Shown in pieces: positions 1 through 8,721 of a stretch of DNA of 41,685 bases. The DNA comes from Oscillospiraceae bacterium (GTDB taxonomy: Bacteria; Bacillota; Clostridia; Oscillospirales; UBA929). Under the pieces are notes generated by a model. It was given only the letters and a program-made list of their open reading frames with translations. It ran no database searches and had not been told where the DNA came from. The DNA is taken from positions 1 through 41,685 of the forward strand of contig JAISVI010000060.1 in the NCBI GenBank assembly GCA_031271665.1. The letters run 5' to 3'. The translations under genes were made by a program, and so were the position numbers. The first letter of the stretch is position 1. Each line of letters opens with the position of its first letter.

Positions 1-210
1 GACCTGATCGCGTTCGGTGAAGCCGGTCTTGCGGGGGAACTGCGGAGCGTCCCGTTTATCGAGCGAAGACTGTCGGAGGCGTACCGCCTCGGGTTCCATA
101 CGGCGGTCATCCCCGCGCAGGGGACGAAGAACATCGCCATACCCGACGGGATGCGGGTGTCTCGGGTCAAGGCGCTGAAAGAGGCGTGTGCCACGGCGTT
201 CAGGGGATGA
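1..210 (+). CDS. radA: DNA repair protein RadA, C-terminal part (truncated by window edge)
   Basis: Frame 1 reads DLIAFGEAGLAGELRSVPFIERRLSEAYRLGFHTAVIPAQGTKN...ACATAFRG*, typical of the RadA Lon-like C-terminal domain. Confidence 0.85.
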   Translation, partial: DLIAFGEAGLAGELRSVPFIERRLSEAYRLGFHTAVIPAQGTKNIAIPDGMRVSRVKALKEACATAFRG

Positions 211-216
211 GGGTGC

Positions 217-540
217 TCAATTTTGATTGTTTAGAAAAGCAAGCAACCGATGCTTGTCATTCTCTGTAAGGGTTCCGATTGGGGTGTTGTTTTTGAAGGT
301 TGCCATTGACAGGGTAATCAATGTACCGGTGTCAATGTAGGATTGCATGTCAAGCCCAGCTTGCTTCCAATCGTTAATCGTAAAATATTGAGAACGTATT
401 GCTTCGCTTTTTCCTTCATACTTCGATGTAATTTGGTATATATCTACTGTGTTATCACCGAGAATAAACGCTAAAACGGGGCGGTTTTTACCGCCGCCGT
501 CCCATGATATATATGCAATAAAAATATCGAAGGGCTTCAT
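217..540 (-). CDS. Type II toxin, PemK/MazF-like
   Basis: MKPFDIFIAYISWDGGGKNRPVLAFIL... MazF/PemK-like N-terminal strand pattern; start overlaps the upstream antitoxin stop (TGATG at 538-542). Confidence 0.7.
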   Translation of the reverse strand: MKPFDIFIAYISWDGGGKNRPVLAFILGDNTVDIYQITSKYEGKSEAIRSQYFTINDWKQAGLDMQSYIDTGTLITLSMATFKNNTPIGTLTENDKHRLLAFLNNQN

Positions 541-845
541 CAGCCGTTTACCGCCCAATTATAAATATCCGGGTGTTTTTCCTTATCGATAATCACATTG
601 CCGTTCTCATCGGAGGGAAGTGTGACGCGTTTTGGGTTACGCCTTAAAGCCGCCGCCACAATTTGTTCGTCTAATGACAGAGCCACAGCAGGTTGAAACG
701 GTAACCGGCGCTCCGCTATGATTTGCCGGTAAAACATATTGATTGCTGTTGTCTGGTCTAGACCCATACGCGCCAATAGCTGTGACGCCATTTCTTTAAC
801 GTCGGGATCAATTTTAATATTTACATTTGCTTTTGCGGCTTCCAT
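540..845 (-). CDS. RelB/DinJ-family antitoxin
   Basis: ANVNIKIDPDVKEMASQLLARMGLDQTTAINMFYRQI RHH motif; ATG at 845 preceded by GGGGTG. Confidence 0.75.
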   Translation of the reverse strand: MEAAKANVNIKIDPDVKEMASQLLARMGLDQTTAINMFYRQIIAERRLPFQPAVALSLDEQIVAAALRRNPKRVTLPSDENGNVIIDKEKHPDIYNWAVNG

Positions 846-863
846 TTTGATCACCCCAACAAT

Positions 864-892
864 AATGTAACATATTATAACGATATTGTCAA
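864..892 (-). promoter_or_regulatory. Predicted sigma-70-type promoter of the TA operon
   Basis: Minus strand TTGACA (887-892), 17-bp spacer, TACATT (864-869). Confidence 0.5.
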
Positions 893-1539
893 CACGTTGG
901 ATTGAAATTCCGATGCGTTACCCGTGCTCGCAGCGCCGCCGCTTCCGCCGCGAGGCGTTCAATCGCCGCAAAGTCCCCCGCGTCGATCAGCGATTCGGGC
1001 GCCATCCAGCTGCCGCCTACCGCCAGCACCTGCGGGATCTTCCAATACTCTTCCGCGTTCCGCGCGTCGATGCCGCCGGTCGGGACGAACCGCACACCGC
1101 CGAACGGGGCGGCGAGCGCTTTGACGGTAGCCGCGCCGCCGTAATTGGCGGCGGGGAAGAACTTAACCGCCGTCAGCCCCAGATTGAGCGCCGCGCAAAT
1201 TTCGGAGGGTGTCACAACACCGGGGATTACCGGCAACCGGTACGCCTGCGCTTGCCGCACAATCCCGGCGTCCAGGCCGGGGGAGACGATGAAGCGCGCG
1301 CCCGCGTCTTTCGCGTCTTTGAGCTGCTCTTGCGTCAGCACGGTGCCCGCGCCGACCAGCATGTCGGGAACCTCTTTTGCAATCGCCGCAATCGCGTCCG
1401 GCGCGGCGGCAGTGCGGAAGGTGATCTCGACGACGCCGACGCCGCCGTTTTTGAGCGCGAGCGCCAGCGGCGCCGCTTTCGCGGCGTCTTTGATTTTGAT
1501 GACCGGTACAATGCCGCAGCGTTCGATTTGTGTGAACAC
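889..1539 (-). CDS. eda: 2-dehydro-3-deoxyphosphogluconate (KDPG/KHG) aldolase
   Basis: GIVPVIKIKDA, VEITFRT, GAGTVLT, FIVSPGL, VKFFPA, PTGGI motifs; GTG start. Confidence 0.9.
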   Translation of the reverse strand: MFTQIERCGIVPVIKIKDAAKAAPLALALKNGGVGVVEITFRTAAAPDAIAAIAKEVPDMLVGAGTVLTQEQLKDAKDAGARFIVSPGLDAGIVRQAQAYRLPVIPGVVTPSEICAALNLGLTAVKFFPAANYGGAATVKALAAPFGGVRFVPTGGIDARNAEEYWKIPQVLAVGGSWMAPESLIDAGDFAAIERLAAEAAALRARVTHRNFNPTC

Positions 1540-2262
1540 TTACTTTGCCTCCGCCGCCTTCAGATCGTTGATGGCGTCGTCGGCCGCGTCTTTTTGAACG
1601 CGTGTGCTGTTGACATCCACCTTTACCTTATACAGGAAATCCCGCGCGGTACGCAAGTCCCCGATTTTTACGCTGAGCATCCCTGCCCGCAAGCAAAGCG
1701 ACGGGTTTTTCTGCGGCGGGATACGGACTGTTTGGAACGCGGTTATGTATGTCTTCTGCGCTTCGGCGGCGGCGTACTGCTCCATCTCGCGGTCTTCCGC
1801 GTCGGCGTAGATGTTGCTCAGTTTCAGCCATAAGCCGGCTTCCACAAGCGCGTGATCGGAAAACCCCACCGCGGCGCATTGCAGGGCAAGGTAATACCGC
1901 TCGAACACCGCGTCGCTGTTTGGGGTTTCGAGCCACGGCGAAAGCGACGGCAGAAACGGCGCGAGCCGTTCCAGAATCATTTTCCGGTGGGAGAAGATGA
2001 TCTTGTCGAACAGAATCGTCTGCGCCGAATAAAAACACTTCGGGCAGGTGGTAATCTCGTAATACAATGGTTCTACATCCTTAAACGCCGTCCGCAATTC
2101 GCCGATCCGCAGCGGAATCAGCTTGACGTCGCGTATTTTGAGCGCTTTGAAATCGGCTTTGCAGACGGGGCATTGGAACGCCCCCACAGACATATAGGCT
2201 TTGTCTTCTTTCATCGGAAGCCGGTAGCCGCCCTTGTGGCCGTCCGGGTACAGATTCGACAT
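1540..2262 (-). CDS. DUF2225 family protein
   Basis: MSNLYPDGHKGGYRLPMKEDKAYMSVGAFQCPVCKADFKALKIRDVKL...TTCPKCFYSA; CxxC pairs characteristic of DUF2225. Confidence 0.75.
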   Translation of the reverse strand: MSNLYPDGHKGGYRLPMKEDKAYMSVGAFQCPVCKADFKALKIRDVKLIPLRIGELRTAFKDVEPLYYEITTCPKCFYSAQTILFDKIIFSHRKMILERLAPFLPSLSPWLETPNSDAVFERYYLALQCAAVGFSDHALVEAGLWLKLSNIYADAEDREMEQYAAAEAQKTYITAFQTVRIPPQKNPSLCLRAGMLSVKIGDLRTARDFLYKVKVDVNSTRVQKDAADDAINDLKAAEAK

Positions 2263-2311
2263 CGGTTCGCCCGCTTTCCTTTGTTTTTCGTTGTCCGGTT
2301 TATTATCGAAG

Positions 2312-2467
2312 TGTTGAAAATTGCGTGTTGACCTGAAAGGTGAACGAGCGCGGCGCTTGCGAGCAGGCACCTATGGCGCGGTATCGCAAAAGCGCCTGCT
2401 GCGAAGAGCGAGCTTGCTCGCTTGACAGCCGCGAAGCGGTAAAGCCGGAGCGGGCAATTTTTCAACA
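2312..2467. repeat. Structured intergenic repeat, copy 1 (terminal inverted repeats plus multi-hairpin core)
   Basis: TGTTGAAAATTGC ... GCAATTTTTCAACA ends; core GAACGAGCG..GCGCTTGCGA.CAGGC....GCGCGG.ATCGCA...AAGCCGGAGCGGG shared with 3926-4024. Confidence 0.7.
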
Positions 2468-2614
2468 TGCCCATTATACCTTTTTTTTACGGGTCTGTAA
2501 AGCCAGCATTTACAAAATCGTAAAAAATGCTTCATGGCGAAGACATAATTACCGCTTATTATGGAACCATAGAATCGCCGGGTTAAAGCTGGCAAGAGAA
2601 AGGACGGTTCAATC

Positions 2615-3865
2615 ATGGAACCTAATCAGCACTTCGAGTTTCAAATTGAGCGGCCTGCCGCTCCCGCAGCGAAGAGGCGCCGGTTTATGCCGATGTACAT
2701 CGCGCTCTTTCTGGCGTTTACCCTGCTTGTTGGCGGCGCGGGCGGCGCAGTCGGCTACTACATGAGCGAAAACGGCGAACCGGAGCCTTTGCAGCAGCAA
2801 CAACCTGACAACACCGATCCTGCCAATACCGGGAAAACGCCGGACAAGACGGCGGTTCCTGCGGCGGCTCTGCCTTCGGCGCAAGGCGGGAGCGCACTGA
2901 GTATCCAAGAGATATTCGAATTCGGCGACCGCTCCACCGTGGCCATCTCGACGATGACCGACAGCGTCAACGTTTTCGGGCAGCCGGTTTCGCAGGCGTC
3001 GGCCGGTTCGGGATTTGTGCTGACGGCGGACGGGTATATCTTAACAAACCATCACGTGATTGACGGCGCTTCCGACATCGCCGTATTGCTGTACGACGGA
3101 TCGGAATACCCCGCCGAAATCATCGGCGGCGACATGAAAACCGACATTGCCGTGCTCAAGATAGACGCGGAGGGCTTAATTCCGGTGCAGATCGGCGACT
3201 CCGACAGCTTAAAGGTCGGCGATCAGGTCGTGGGGATCGGCAATCCGCTGGGGGAACTGGCGAACTCGCTCACCGTCGGACACCTGAGCGCGAAAAAACG
3301 CATCATCTCGATTGACGACACCCCGCGTCAGATGCTCCAGATTGTCGCGTCGGTTTCGCCGGGCAACTCCGGCGGTCCGCTGTTCAACATCAGCGGGCAG
3401 GTCATCGGCGTGGTGTCGGCGAAGACGGTGGCGGACGGCGTAGAGGGGATCGGGTTCGCCATCCCGATCAATCTTGCGGCCGACATCGCAAACGAATTGA
3501 TTCAGAACGGCAAAGTTACAGGCCGTCCGCTATTGGGGATTTCCTACCAAGAACTGGCCGTTTTGGATAACGCGGACGATTATCCGAAGGGCGTGTATGT
3601 AGCGCAGGTAAACCCCGGCAGCGCCGCGGAGACAGCGGGTCTCAAAGATGGCGACGTGATTACCGCTTTTGAAGGCGAACGCATCACTTCCGGTTCCGGG
3701 CTGCTGATCGCGAAAGATTTATGCCGCGTAGGCGACACGGTCACGGTCACAGTCTGGCGGAGCGGGCAGGAGATCGACCTTTTGGTGACCTTTACCGAGG
3801 AAGCCGAGGAGGTAACAGAACAGCCAACCAACCAGAATCCGTATTTCAACCCTTGGGGAAGATAA
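2615..3865 (+). CDS. S1C-family trypsin-like serine protease with PDZ domain, N-terminal TM anchor (HtrA/DegP-like)
   Basis: TM segment, TNHHVIDGA, DIAVLKID, GNSGGPLFN catalytic motif, C-terminal PDZ. Confidence 0.93.
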   Translation: MEPNQHFEFQIERPAAPAAKRRRFMPMYIALFLAFTLLVGGAGGAVGYYMSENGEPEPLQQQQPDNTDPANTGKTPDKTAVPAAALPSAQGGSALSIQEIFEFGDRSTVAISTMTDSVNVFGQPVSQASAGSGFVLTADGYILTNHHVIDGASDIAVLLYDGSEYPAEIIGGDMKTDIAVLKIDAEGLIPVQIGDSDSLKVGDQVVGIGNPLGELANSLTVGHLSAKKRIISIDDTPRQMLQIVASVSPGNSGGPLFNISGQVIGVVSAKTVADGVEGIGFAIPINLAADIANELIQNGKVTGRPLLGISYQELAVLDNADDYPKGVYVAQVNPGSAAETAGLKDGDVITAFEGERITSGSGLLIAKDLCRVGDTVTVTVWRSGQEIDLLVTFTEEAEEVTEQPTNQNPYFNPWGR

Positions 3866-3925
3866 TTGGGGAGGTTGCAGACAAAGCCGTTTTGCTCCGA
3901 GCGAAGCGGATTGTCAAATGAGAAG

Positions 3926-4024
3926 CTCTAAAAACCTCATGTTCGCCGTTAGGCGAACGAGCGGAGCGCTTGCGAACAGGCGCTTTAGCGCGGCATCGCA
4001 AGCCGGAGCGGGAGGTTTTTAGAG
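3926..4024. repeat. Structured intergenic repeat, copy 2
   Basis: Perfect 13-bp terminal inverted repeat CTCTAAAAACCTC/GAGGTTTTTAGAG; internal GTTCGCC-gtta-GGCGAAC, CTTGCGA..TCGCAAG, GCGC-ttta-GCGC hairpins. Confidence 0.75.
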
Positions 4025-4119
4025 TGCCATAAGTGAGGAAACTGGAGCAAAATCACAGTTTTGTGAAGTTTTACGAACTTGCCGGGCAAAACGGCGCATG
4101 GCTGCGCTACTACGTGTCT

Positions 4120-4872
4120 TCAGCCGGGCATCTGCCTGCCCGCGCTGTCAACGCTGTACTCGCCATAATGAAGCATTTCGCTTACCGCGCACAAATCAAA
4201 GCCGTCGCGCTGAAGGGTCTGGATAACGCCCGGAAGCGCGGCGGCTGTGTGCGTTGCGCCAAGGTTGAACAGAATTATGGAACCCGGCCCGGTTTCCTTA
4301 ATGACGCGCTTTTGAATGTCCGCCGCATCCGCGCCCTTCCAGTCAAGGCTGTCCACATCCCACTGAATCGCGGTCATTCCGGCGCTGTTCACGGCCGTGA
4401 TGACTTTGTCGTCATATTCGCCGTACGGGATACGGAAAAGCGCCGGGGTGACGCCGGTCGCGGCGGCTATCGCCTCGCCGGCGCGGCGCACGTCGGACTC
4501 TATTTCACTTGAACTCATTCTTGTCATATGCGCGTGGGCGTCCGAATGGCTCATGACCTCGTGTCCCGCCTGGGCAAGGGCGCTTGCGGAATCGGGGTAC
4601 GCGCGCGCCCATTCGCCGGTGACAAAGAACGTGGCGCGTACGCCATGCCGCGCCAGAACGTCGATAATAACCTCGACATCCGCGCTGTTTTCCGAAACGT
4701 CAAAGGTAAGCGCGGCGGTGTTATACTCCCGGCTTACGCTCATAACGGGCATAAGCCGGGCGGCGGGCGCGCCGAATAGGCCGGGGCTTATCCAATAGGC
4801 AAGCCCCGTGCCGATGCCCACCGCAAGCAAAAGAAGAATAAGCACACGCAGACGCACAAATATCACCTTCAT
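4120..4872 (-). CDS. Polysaccharide deacetylase (CE4/NodB-like), membrane-anchored
   Basis: N-terminal hydrophobic segment, AALTFDV, HEVMSHSDAHAHMT, FRIPYGEYDDKV motifs. Confidence 0.85.
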   Translation of the reverse strand: MKVIFVRLRVLILLLLAVGIGTGLAYWISPGLFGAPAARLMPVMSVSREYNTAALTFDVSENSADVEVIIDVLARHGVRATFFVTGEWARAYPDSASALAQAGHEVMSHSDAHAHMTRMSSSEIESDVRRAGEAIAAATGVTPALFRIPYGEYDDKVITAVNSAGMTAIQWDVDSLDWKGADAADIQKRVIKETGPGSIILFNLGATHTAAALPGVIQTLQRDGFDLCAVSEMLHYGEYSVDSAGRQMPG

Positions 4873-4897
4873 AATACACACCTCCCGGACATGTATA

Positions 4898-4925
4898 TGC
4901 GGACATGACGCAAGTCATGTCCGCA
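4898..4925. other. Perfect 12-bp hairpin with GCAA (GNRA) tetraloop
   Basis: TGCGGACATGAC-GCAA-GTCATGTCCGCA. Confidence 0.85.
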
Positions 4926-4939
4926 CAGGCACGTATGTT

Positions 4940-6688
4940 TTAAACGGCGGGTAAAACCGGCGGCGCGGCAGAGAGGCTCTTTTCCTCAAGCTGCGCCTTC
5001 GTGGCGGCCGCGCCGGGGTAGTGAAGCAGTTCAAGCTTGTGCCAGTACAGTATAAGCGTTTCCGGCAGAGCCGGGTCGCCGAAGGCCCCGGACTGGAAGT
5101 TGCGGGTCGTCTCGCGCCAAAGCGCCTCGCGGTTTTGGGCAAGCGGGGCGGAGATGTCGGTGGAAAAAAGGAAGTCGTCGTTCCAGTACCATTTGCCGTT
5201 CTCGTCCCGCGCAAGGAAGTCATAGCGGCTGAACTCCCTGTAGACGCGCCCGCCGCCCGCGCCGGAGCTTACAACGGGCGTATGCTCATCGGCATAGGCA
5301 AGTTTGAATTTAAACATAAGCTCGAAAAGCGCGGCGTACGCGGCGTTCTTCATAACTCGCTTGGACTCGAACCTGCCCGCGGACTGCGCGGCGGCGAACT
5401 CCTTGGCCGCGCCGCTTGTGGCGGTGGGGTCGCGGCGGCCAAGGAACGAGTCGGTGATGCCGATTGCCTGCCGCGCCTCTTCATAGACATGGTTTTGATA
5501 GGTAAGGTCGCCGGAGATATTGGGTTGGACGTTCACAACGTCTATCATCTGCTTCTGGGCGGGGTTATCAAGGTAAATTATCTTCAGCTCGCCGTCGGTC
5601 TTGTCAACGCTTACCCCGGCGGGCAGGGTGACGTAACTGCCGCCCTTCAGAAGCTTTTCTCCGATTTTGGTGGAAAGCTTTTTCACGGTGTTCTGCTGGT
5701 CGCGTATCTTGTCCGCGTCCGAATCGCCCAAAAGCTTCCCGTAAGAGGAGACGTTCTTGCGGATAATTATCGGATAGCGTCCGGGCTTATAGTACGGTAT
5801 AAGCGTCGGAATGCCGTTTTCAACGGCCGGAATGACGCTTGCGTCACTGCGCACAATGTCGCGCCGAAGCATTTCGTATTCGTCCTCGCGGGACGAAAAT
5901 TTCTCCCCTCCGCAGTTTTCGCACACGCCGTACCCCGGCGCGCCGCAACTTTCACAGGTATAGCTCTGCCGCGCCTGATAGTCCTCCATGTCGCAAAGCA
6001 CCGTGTCGCCCGCCCAAGAGAAAAGGCCGACGCCGCCGCCTTCGCCGCGGTAATAGGCAAAGCACTGGGTCACAAGCTCGCTTTCCGCGTCTGCGGCGTC
6101 ATCCCACCCGTTATTCCCGTCCGCTCCGTCAACTTTTTTGCCGTATCTGCGGTAGATTGACTGGCGGGTCTGGGGCAGGGTGAAGATAAAATAGTCCATG
6201 CTCTCCACGCCCTCGGTAACGCCGGGCTGGGGAAGAATCCTGCTTGGGTGCAGAAGCCTTACGGAAAGCTTACCCGCGGACTCCTTCCCGCCGCTTCCCG
6301 CGGGTTTGCTGTCCCACTCGCAAAGGAACAGCCCCGCGCCCTGGATAAGCGCCGTGCGCTCCTGCATATCGTTCATGGTTTCAAAGTCCATGCGGTCAAG
6401 CTCGTTGCGAAGCATGTCCTCGATAAGCGCGGCAAGACCCTCGTCCTGCTTCCTGCGCGCCGTGACTTTGGGCTGCGGAACGGCGCTGTCAATTTGCGCG
6501 TCGATAAGCTCGGCGATTATATTGCGCACATGGGTGGCGGATTTCGCGCGTCCGCGCCCGTCCGCCGCCGTGATGGCGCTTTCCCCGGCATACAACCTCT
6601 CGCGCTCGTCCATAAGCGCAAGTTCGCCCGCGAAGGCCGCCTCGGCCTTCGCGTACCTCTCGCGCCAAAGCTCTAATTTTGCGTTCAT
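4940..6688 (-). CDS. Phage portal-like protein with internal zinc-ribbon insertion
   Basis: Length, position downstream of TerL, portal-like sequence (AKSATHVRNIIAELIDAQI..., DADKIRDQQNTVKKLSTKIGEKLLKGGSYV); CESC...CENC insertion. Confidence 0.75.
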   Translation of the reverse strand: MNAKLELWRERYAKAEAAFAGELALMDERERLYAGESAITAADGRGRAKSATHVRNIIAELIDAQIDSAVPQPKVTARRKQDEGLAALIEDMLRNELDRMDFETMNDMQERTALIQGAGLFLCEWDSKPAGSGGKESAGKLSVRLLHPSRILPQPGVTEGVESMDYFIFTLPQTRQSIYRRYGKKVDGADGNNGWDDAADAESELVTQCFAYYRGEGGGVGLFSWAGDTVLCDMEDYQARQSYTCESCGAPGYGVCENCGGEKFSSREDEYEMLRRDIVRSDASVIPAVENGIPTLIPYYKPGRYPIIIRKNVSSYGKLLGDSDADKIRDQQNTVKKLSTKIGEKLLKGGSYVTLPAGVSVDKTDGELKIIYLDNPAQKQMIDVVNVQPNISGDLTYQNHVYEEARQAIGITDSFLGRRDPTATSGAAKEFAAAQSAGRFESKRVMKNAAYAALFELMFKFKLAYADEHTPVVSSGAGGGRVYREFSRYDFLARDENGKWYWNDDFLFSTDISAPLAQNREALWRETTRNFQSGAFGDPALPETLILYWHKLELLHYPGAAATKAQLEEKSLSAAPPVLPAV

Positions 6689-6722
6689 TTTGTCTCTCCT
6701 TTGATTTTATTCGCAGGGGCGC

Positions 6723-8210
6723 TCAAGCGCCTGCATGCCCCCATTTGGCGCTTAGGTACGCCTTCCCCTCCGCGCTGGCGCGGCGGTAGTCCTCCCACAT
6801 GTCCTCGGTCCAAAGCCTGCGCGCCTCGGGGGGCGGCTCGACGCTCATGCGCATCTGCGGGCGTATGTAATGCGCTATGGCAAGCGCCATTACGCAGTCG
6901 TCGTGCGCGCCGCGCTCGGCTTCCGGGCGCAGGTTCTCGTTTCGCACAAAGGTAAGCATTTCAAGAAGCGTTGTCTCATCCTGAACAAGCGCCATATCCT
7001 CCCGCAGGGCGGCGATAAGCCCCGACAGCATAACGGGGCGCGTAAGCGAGGTTGTGCGCACGCCATAGCTGTTTTTCGCGCGGCGGGTGATGCTGTCCTC
7101 CTCTTCGCGCACGTAAAGCCTTGGATAGCCAAGGCGCTCGAGTTCCCGTATGGGGTACGTCGAAAAATTCGTCTCCACACCGATAAGGGCGTTATTGTAA
7201 AACCGCCCCAGCGCGTCAAGCTGTCCGGCGAAAACATCCTCGTCAAAGCGGTGTCGCAGGACGGCGACCTGACTTCCCGTGACATTGTCAATCACCTGAC
7301 CCACAAAGCAGTCCGAGCCGCCGCCCGCCGTGTCGCCGCCGATGACATACGGCCTTCCCGGCTGCGGCGGGACGTATATCTTTATAAAGCCGTCCGCGTC
7401 GTCCGTAAACTCCGCGCCTCGCGCCCTTTCGCCGCGCAAGGCGAACATCCCGGTTCTAAGGGGGCGAATGCCAAGGGCAAGCCGCGCGCGTACGCTTTTT
7501 GCGTTAAACACGCTTTTCCCCGCGCAGCCCCACTGGCCAAGGCAGTATACGTCATAGTAATATTCGTCCGTTTCCTTAAAACCCTCCAGAACGCGCTTAT
7601 ACTCCGCGTCAAGGAAACGGTTGTCCCTATAGGTGCTGTGGTGAAGCCTTGTATTTGGGCGCTTAATGTCAAAGAACCGCTTTTTAAGCCAGTGGGTGAC
7701 AGAAACGGGGTTAAAGCTTAGGATAATCTGCTTATAGTAAACGGTCTTGCCGCGAAGGCGCAGGTCAAGCTGGTCAAAGTCGCCTTCGCAGAGTTCGCTT
7801 GCCTCTTCTATCCATATCCCGGTAATATTATAGACGCTTTTAAGCTTCTCCGCGTCGTCAAGCCCGGCAAACAGTATTTCCGAACCGTTCTTAAACGATA
7901 TTCTCATATCGCCGCTTCTTATCTGAGAAACCTTTCCGGGGTAGTGAAGGGACGCCTGCTCGCAAAGCTGTTTGAAACAGCTTTCGCGCAGGGTGCGCGC
8001 GACCTTGCGGCACACAAGAAGCCGATGCCCCTTCTCAAGCGCGGCCCGTTCAAGAATCTTGCGCCCCGCGAAAACGCTTTTGCCCGAGCCGCCGCCGCCC
8101 ATAAGCACAAGATAGCGCGACTCGTCAAAGAAAAGCGGCATAAATGAAGGGTTTGTGGTTTCGCGCAGCCGCCTGTACCACCCCGCCACACGCCCGATCT
8201 TGCTTTGCAT
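6723..8210 (-). CDS. Phage terminase large subunit (PBSX/Terminase_3-like)
   Basis: Walker A GGGGSGKSVFAGRK, IWIEEASEL Walker B, nuclease-domain GGDTAGGGSD; start at 8210 with GGAGGT RBS. Confidence 0.9.
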   Translation of the reverse strand: MQSKIGRVAGWYRRLRETTNPSFMPLFFDESRYLVLMGGGGSGKSVFAGRKILERAALEKGHRLLVCRKVARTLRESCFKQLCEQASLHYPGKVSQIRSGDMRISFKNGSEILFAGLDDAEKLKSVYNITGIWIEEASELCEGDFDQLDLRLRGKTVYYKQIILSFNPVSVTHWLKKRFFDIKRPNTRLHHSTYRDNRFLDAEYKRVLEGFKETDEYYYDVYCLGQWGCAGKSVFNAKSVRARLALGIRPLRTGMFALRGERARGAEFTDDADGFIKIYVPPQPGRPYVIGGDTAGGGSDCFVGQVIDNVTGSQVAVLRHRFDEDVFAGQLDALGRFYNNALIGVETNFSTYPIRELERLGYPRLYVREEEDSITRRAKNSYGVRTTSLTRPVMLSGLIAALREDMALVQDETTLLEMLTFVRNENLRPEAERGAHDDCVMALAIAHYIRPQMRMSVEPPPEARRLWTEDMWEDYRRASAEGKAYLSAKWGHAGA

Positions 8211-8225
8211 AAAAACCTCCTTTTG

Positions 8226-8253
8226 ATAATTGACAATGAACAATTGACAATTA
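8226..8253. repeat. TTGACAATTGACAAT-type intergenic repeat cluster
   Basis: ATAATTGACAATGAACAATTGACAATTA. Confidence 0.8.
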
Positions 8254-8310
8254 TTAGTATTCGGGGCTTTGAGAAATGTTTGATTCCGAGTTCAATCTTG
8301 AAACTAGTCC

Positions 8311-8356
8311 TAATTGTCAATTGTCAATTGTTAATTGTTAATTGTTAATTGTCAAC
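8311..8356. repeat. TTGACAATTGACAAT-type repeat cluster (inverted relative to 8226-8253)
   Basis: TAATTGTCAATTGTCAATTGTTAATTGTTAATTGTTAATTGTCAAC. Confidence 0.85.
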
Positions 8357-8721
8357 TCCGCCGCGGCTTTGCGGATAATTTCAAGCGCTTCGGACGGGGA
8401 AATGGGTTCGTCCTCTTTTGGCGGTTCGGGGTCTTCCGGGGTAAAGACCCCCGCGCCGCGCCCAAGCAGTTCAAGCGCCTTCATCTTGTCGTAAAGTTTG
8501 AATTTAAGGCTGCCGTCCTTCGATACCGTGATCTCCGAAATGGGGCCGCCGTCCACTTTGCGCGAGTCTTTAAGGATGTACTCCTGCCTTGGCGGTTCTT
8601 CTCCGTCTTTGACCGTGCGGTATTCAAGATAGTCGGTGACGTCGGCAAAGGCGATGCGGCGAAGCTGGTCAAGCACCGCTTCCCCGACCGGCTTTTCCGA
8701 ATTTTCCGGTTTCCGTCTCAT
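8338..8721 (-). CDS. Phage terminase small subunit-like protein
   Basis: MRRKPENSEKPVGEAVLDQLRRIAFADVTDYLEYR...KLYDKMKALELLGRGAGVF; immediately upstream of TerL, ATGA overlap with the previous gene. Confidence 0.7.
   Translation of the reverse strand: MRRKPENSEKPVGEAVLDQLRRIAFADVTDYLEYRTVKDGEEPPRQEYILKDSRKVDGGPISEITVSKDGSLKFKLYDKMKALELLGRGAGVFTPEDPEPPKEDEPISPSEALEIIRKAAAELTINN

Noticed and set aside
886-1833. 315-aa plus-strand ORF opposite eda/DUF2225
   Set aside because: Arg-rich, low-complexity antisense translation of GC-rich genes on the other strand; no recognisable domain
4640-4760. TFDV instead of TFDD in the deacetylase as loss of catalysis
   Set aside because: Sporulation-type polysaccharide deacetylases commonly vary at this position and the HxxxH motif is present; not strong evidence of inactivity
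5021-6160. 379-aa plus-strand ORF antisense to the portal gene
   Set aside because: Shadow ORF caused by codon bias; the portal reading has coherent protein features
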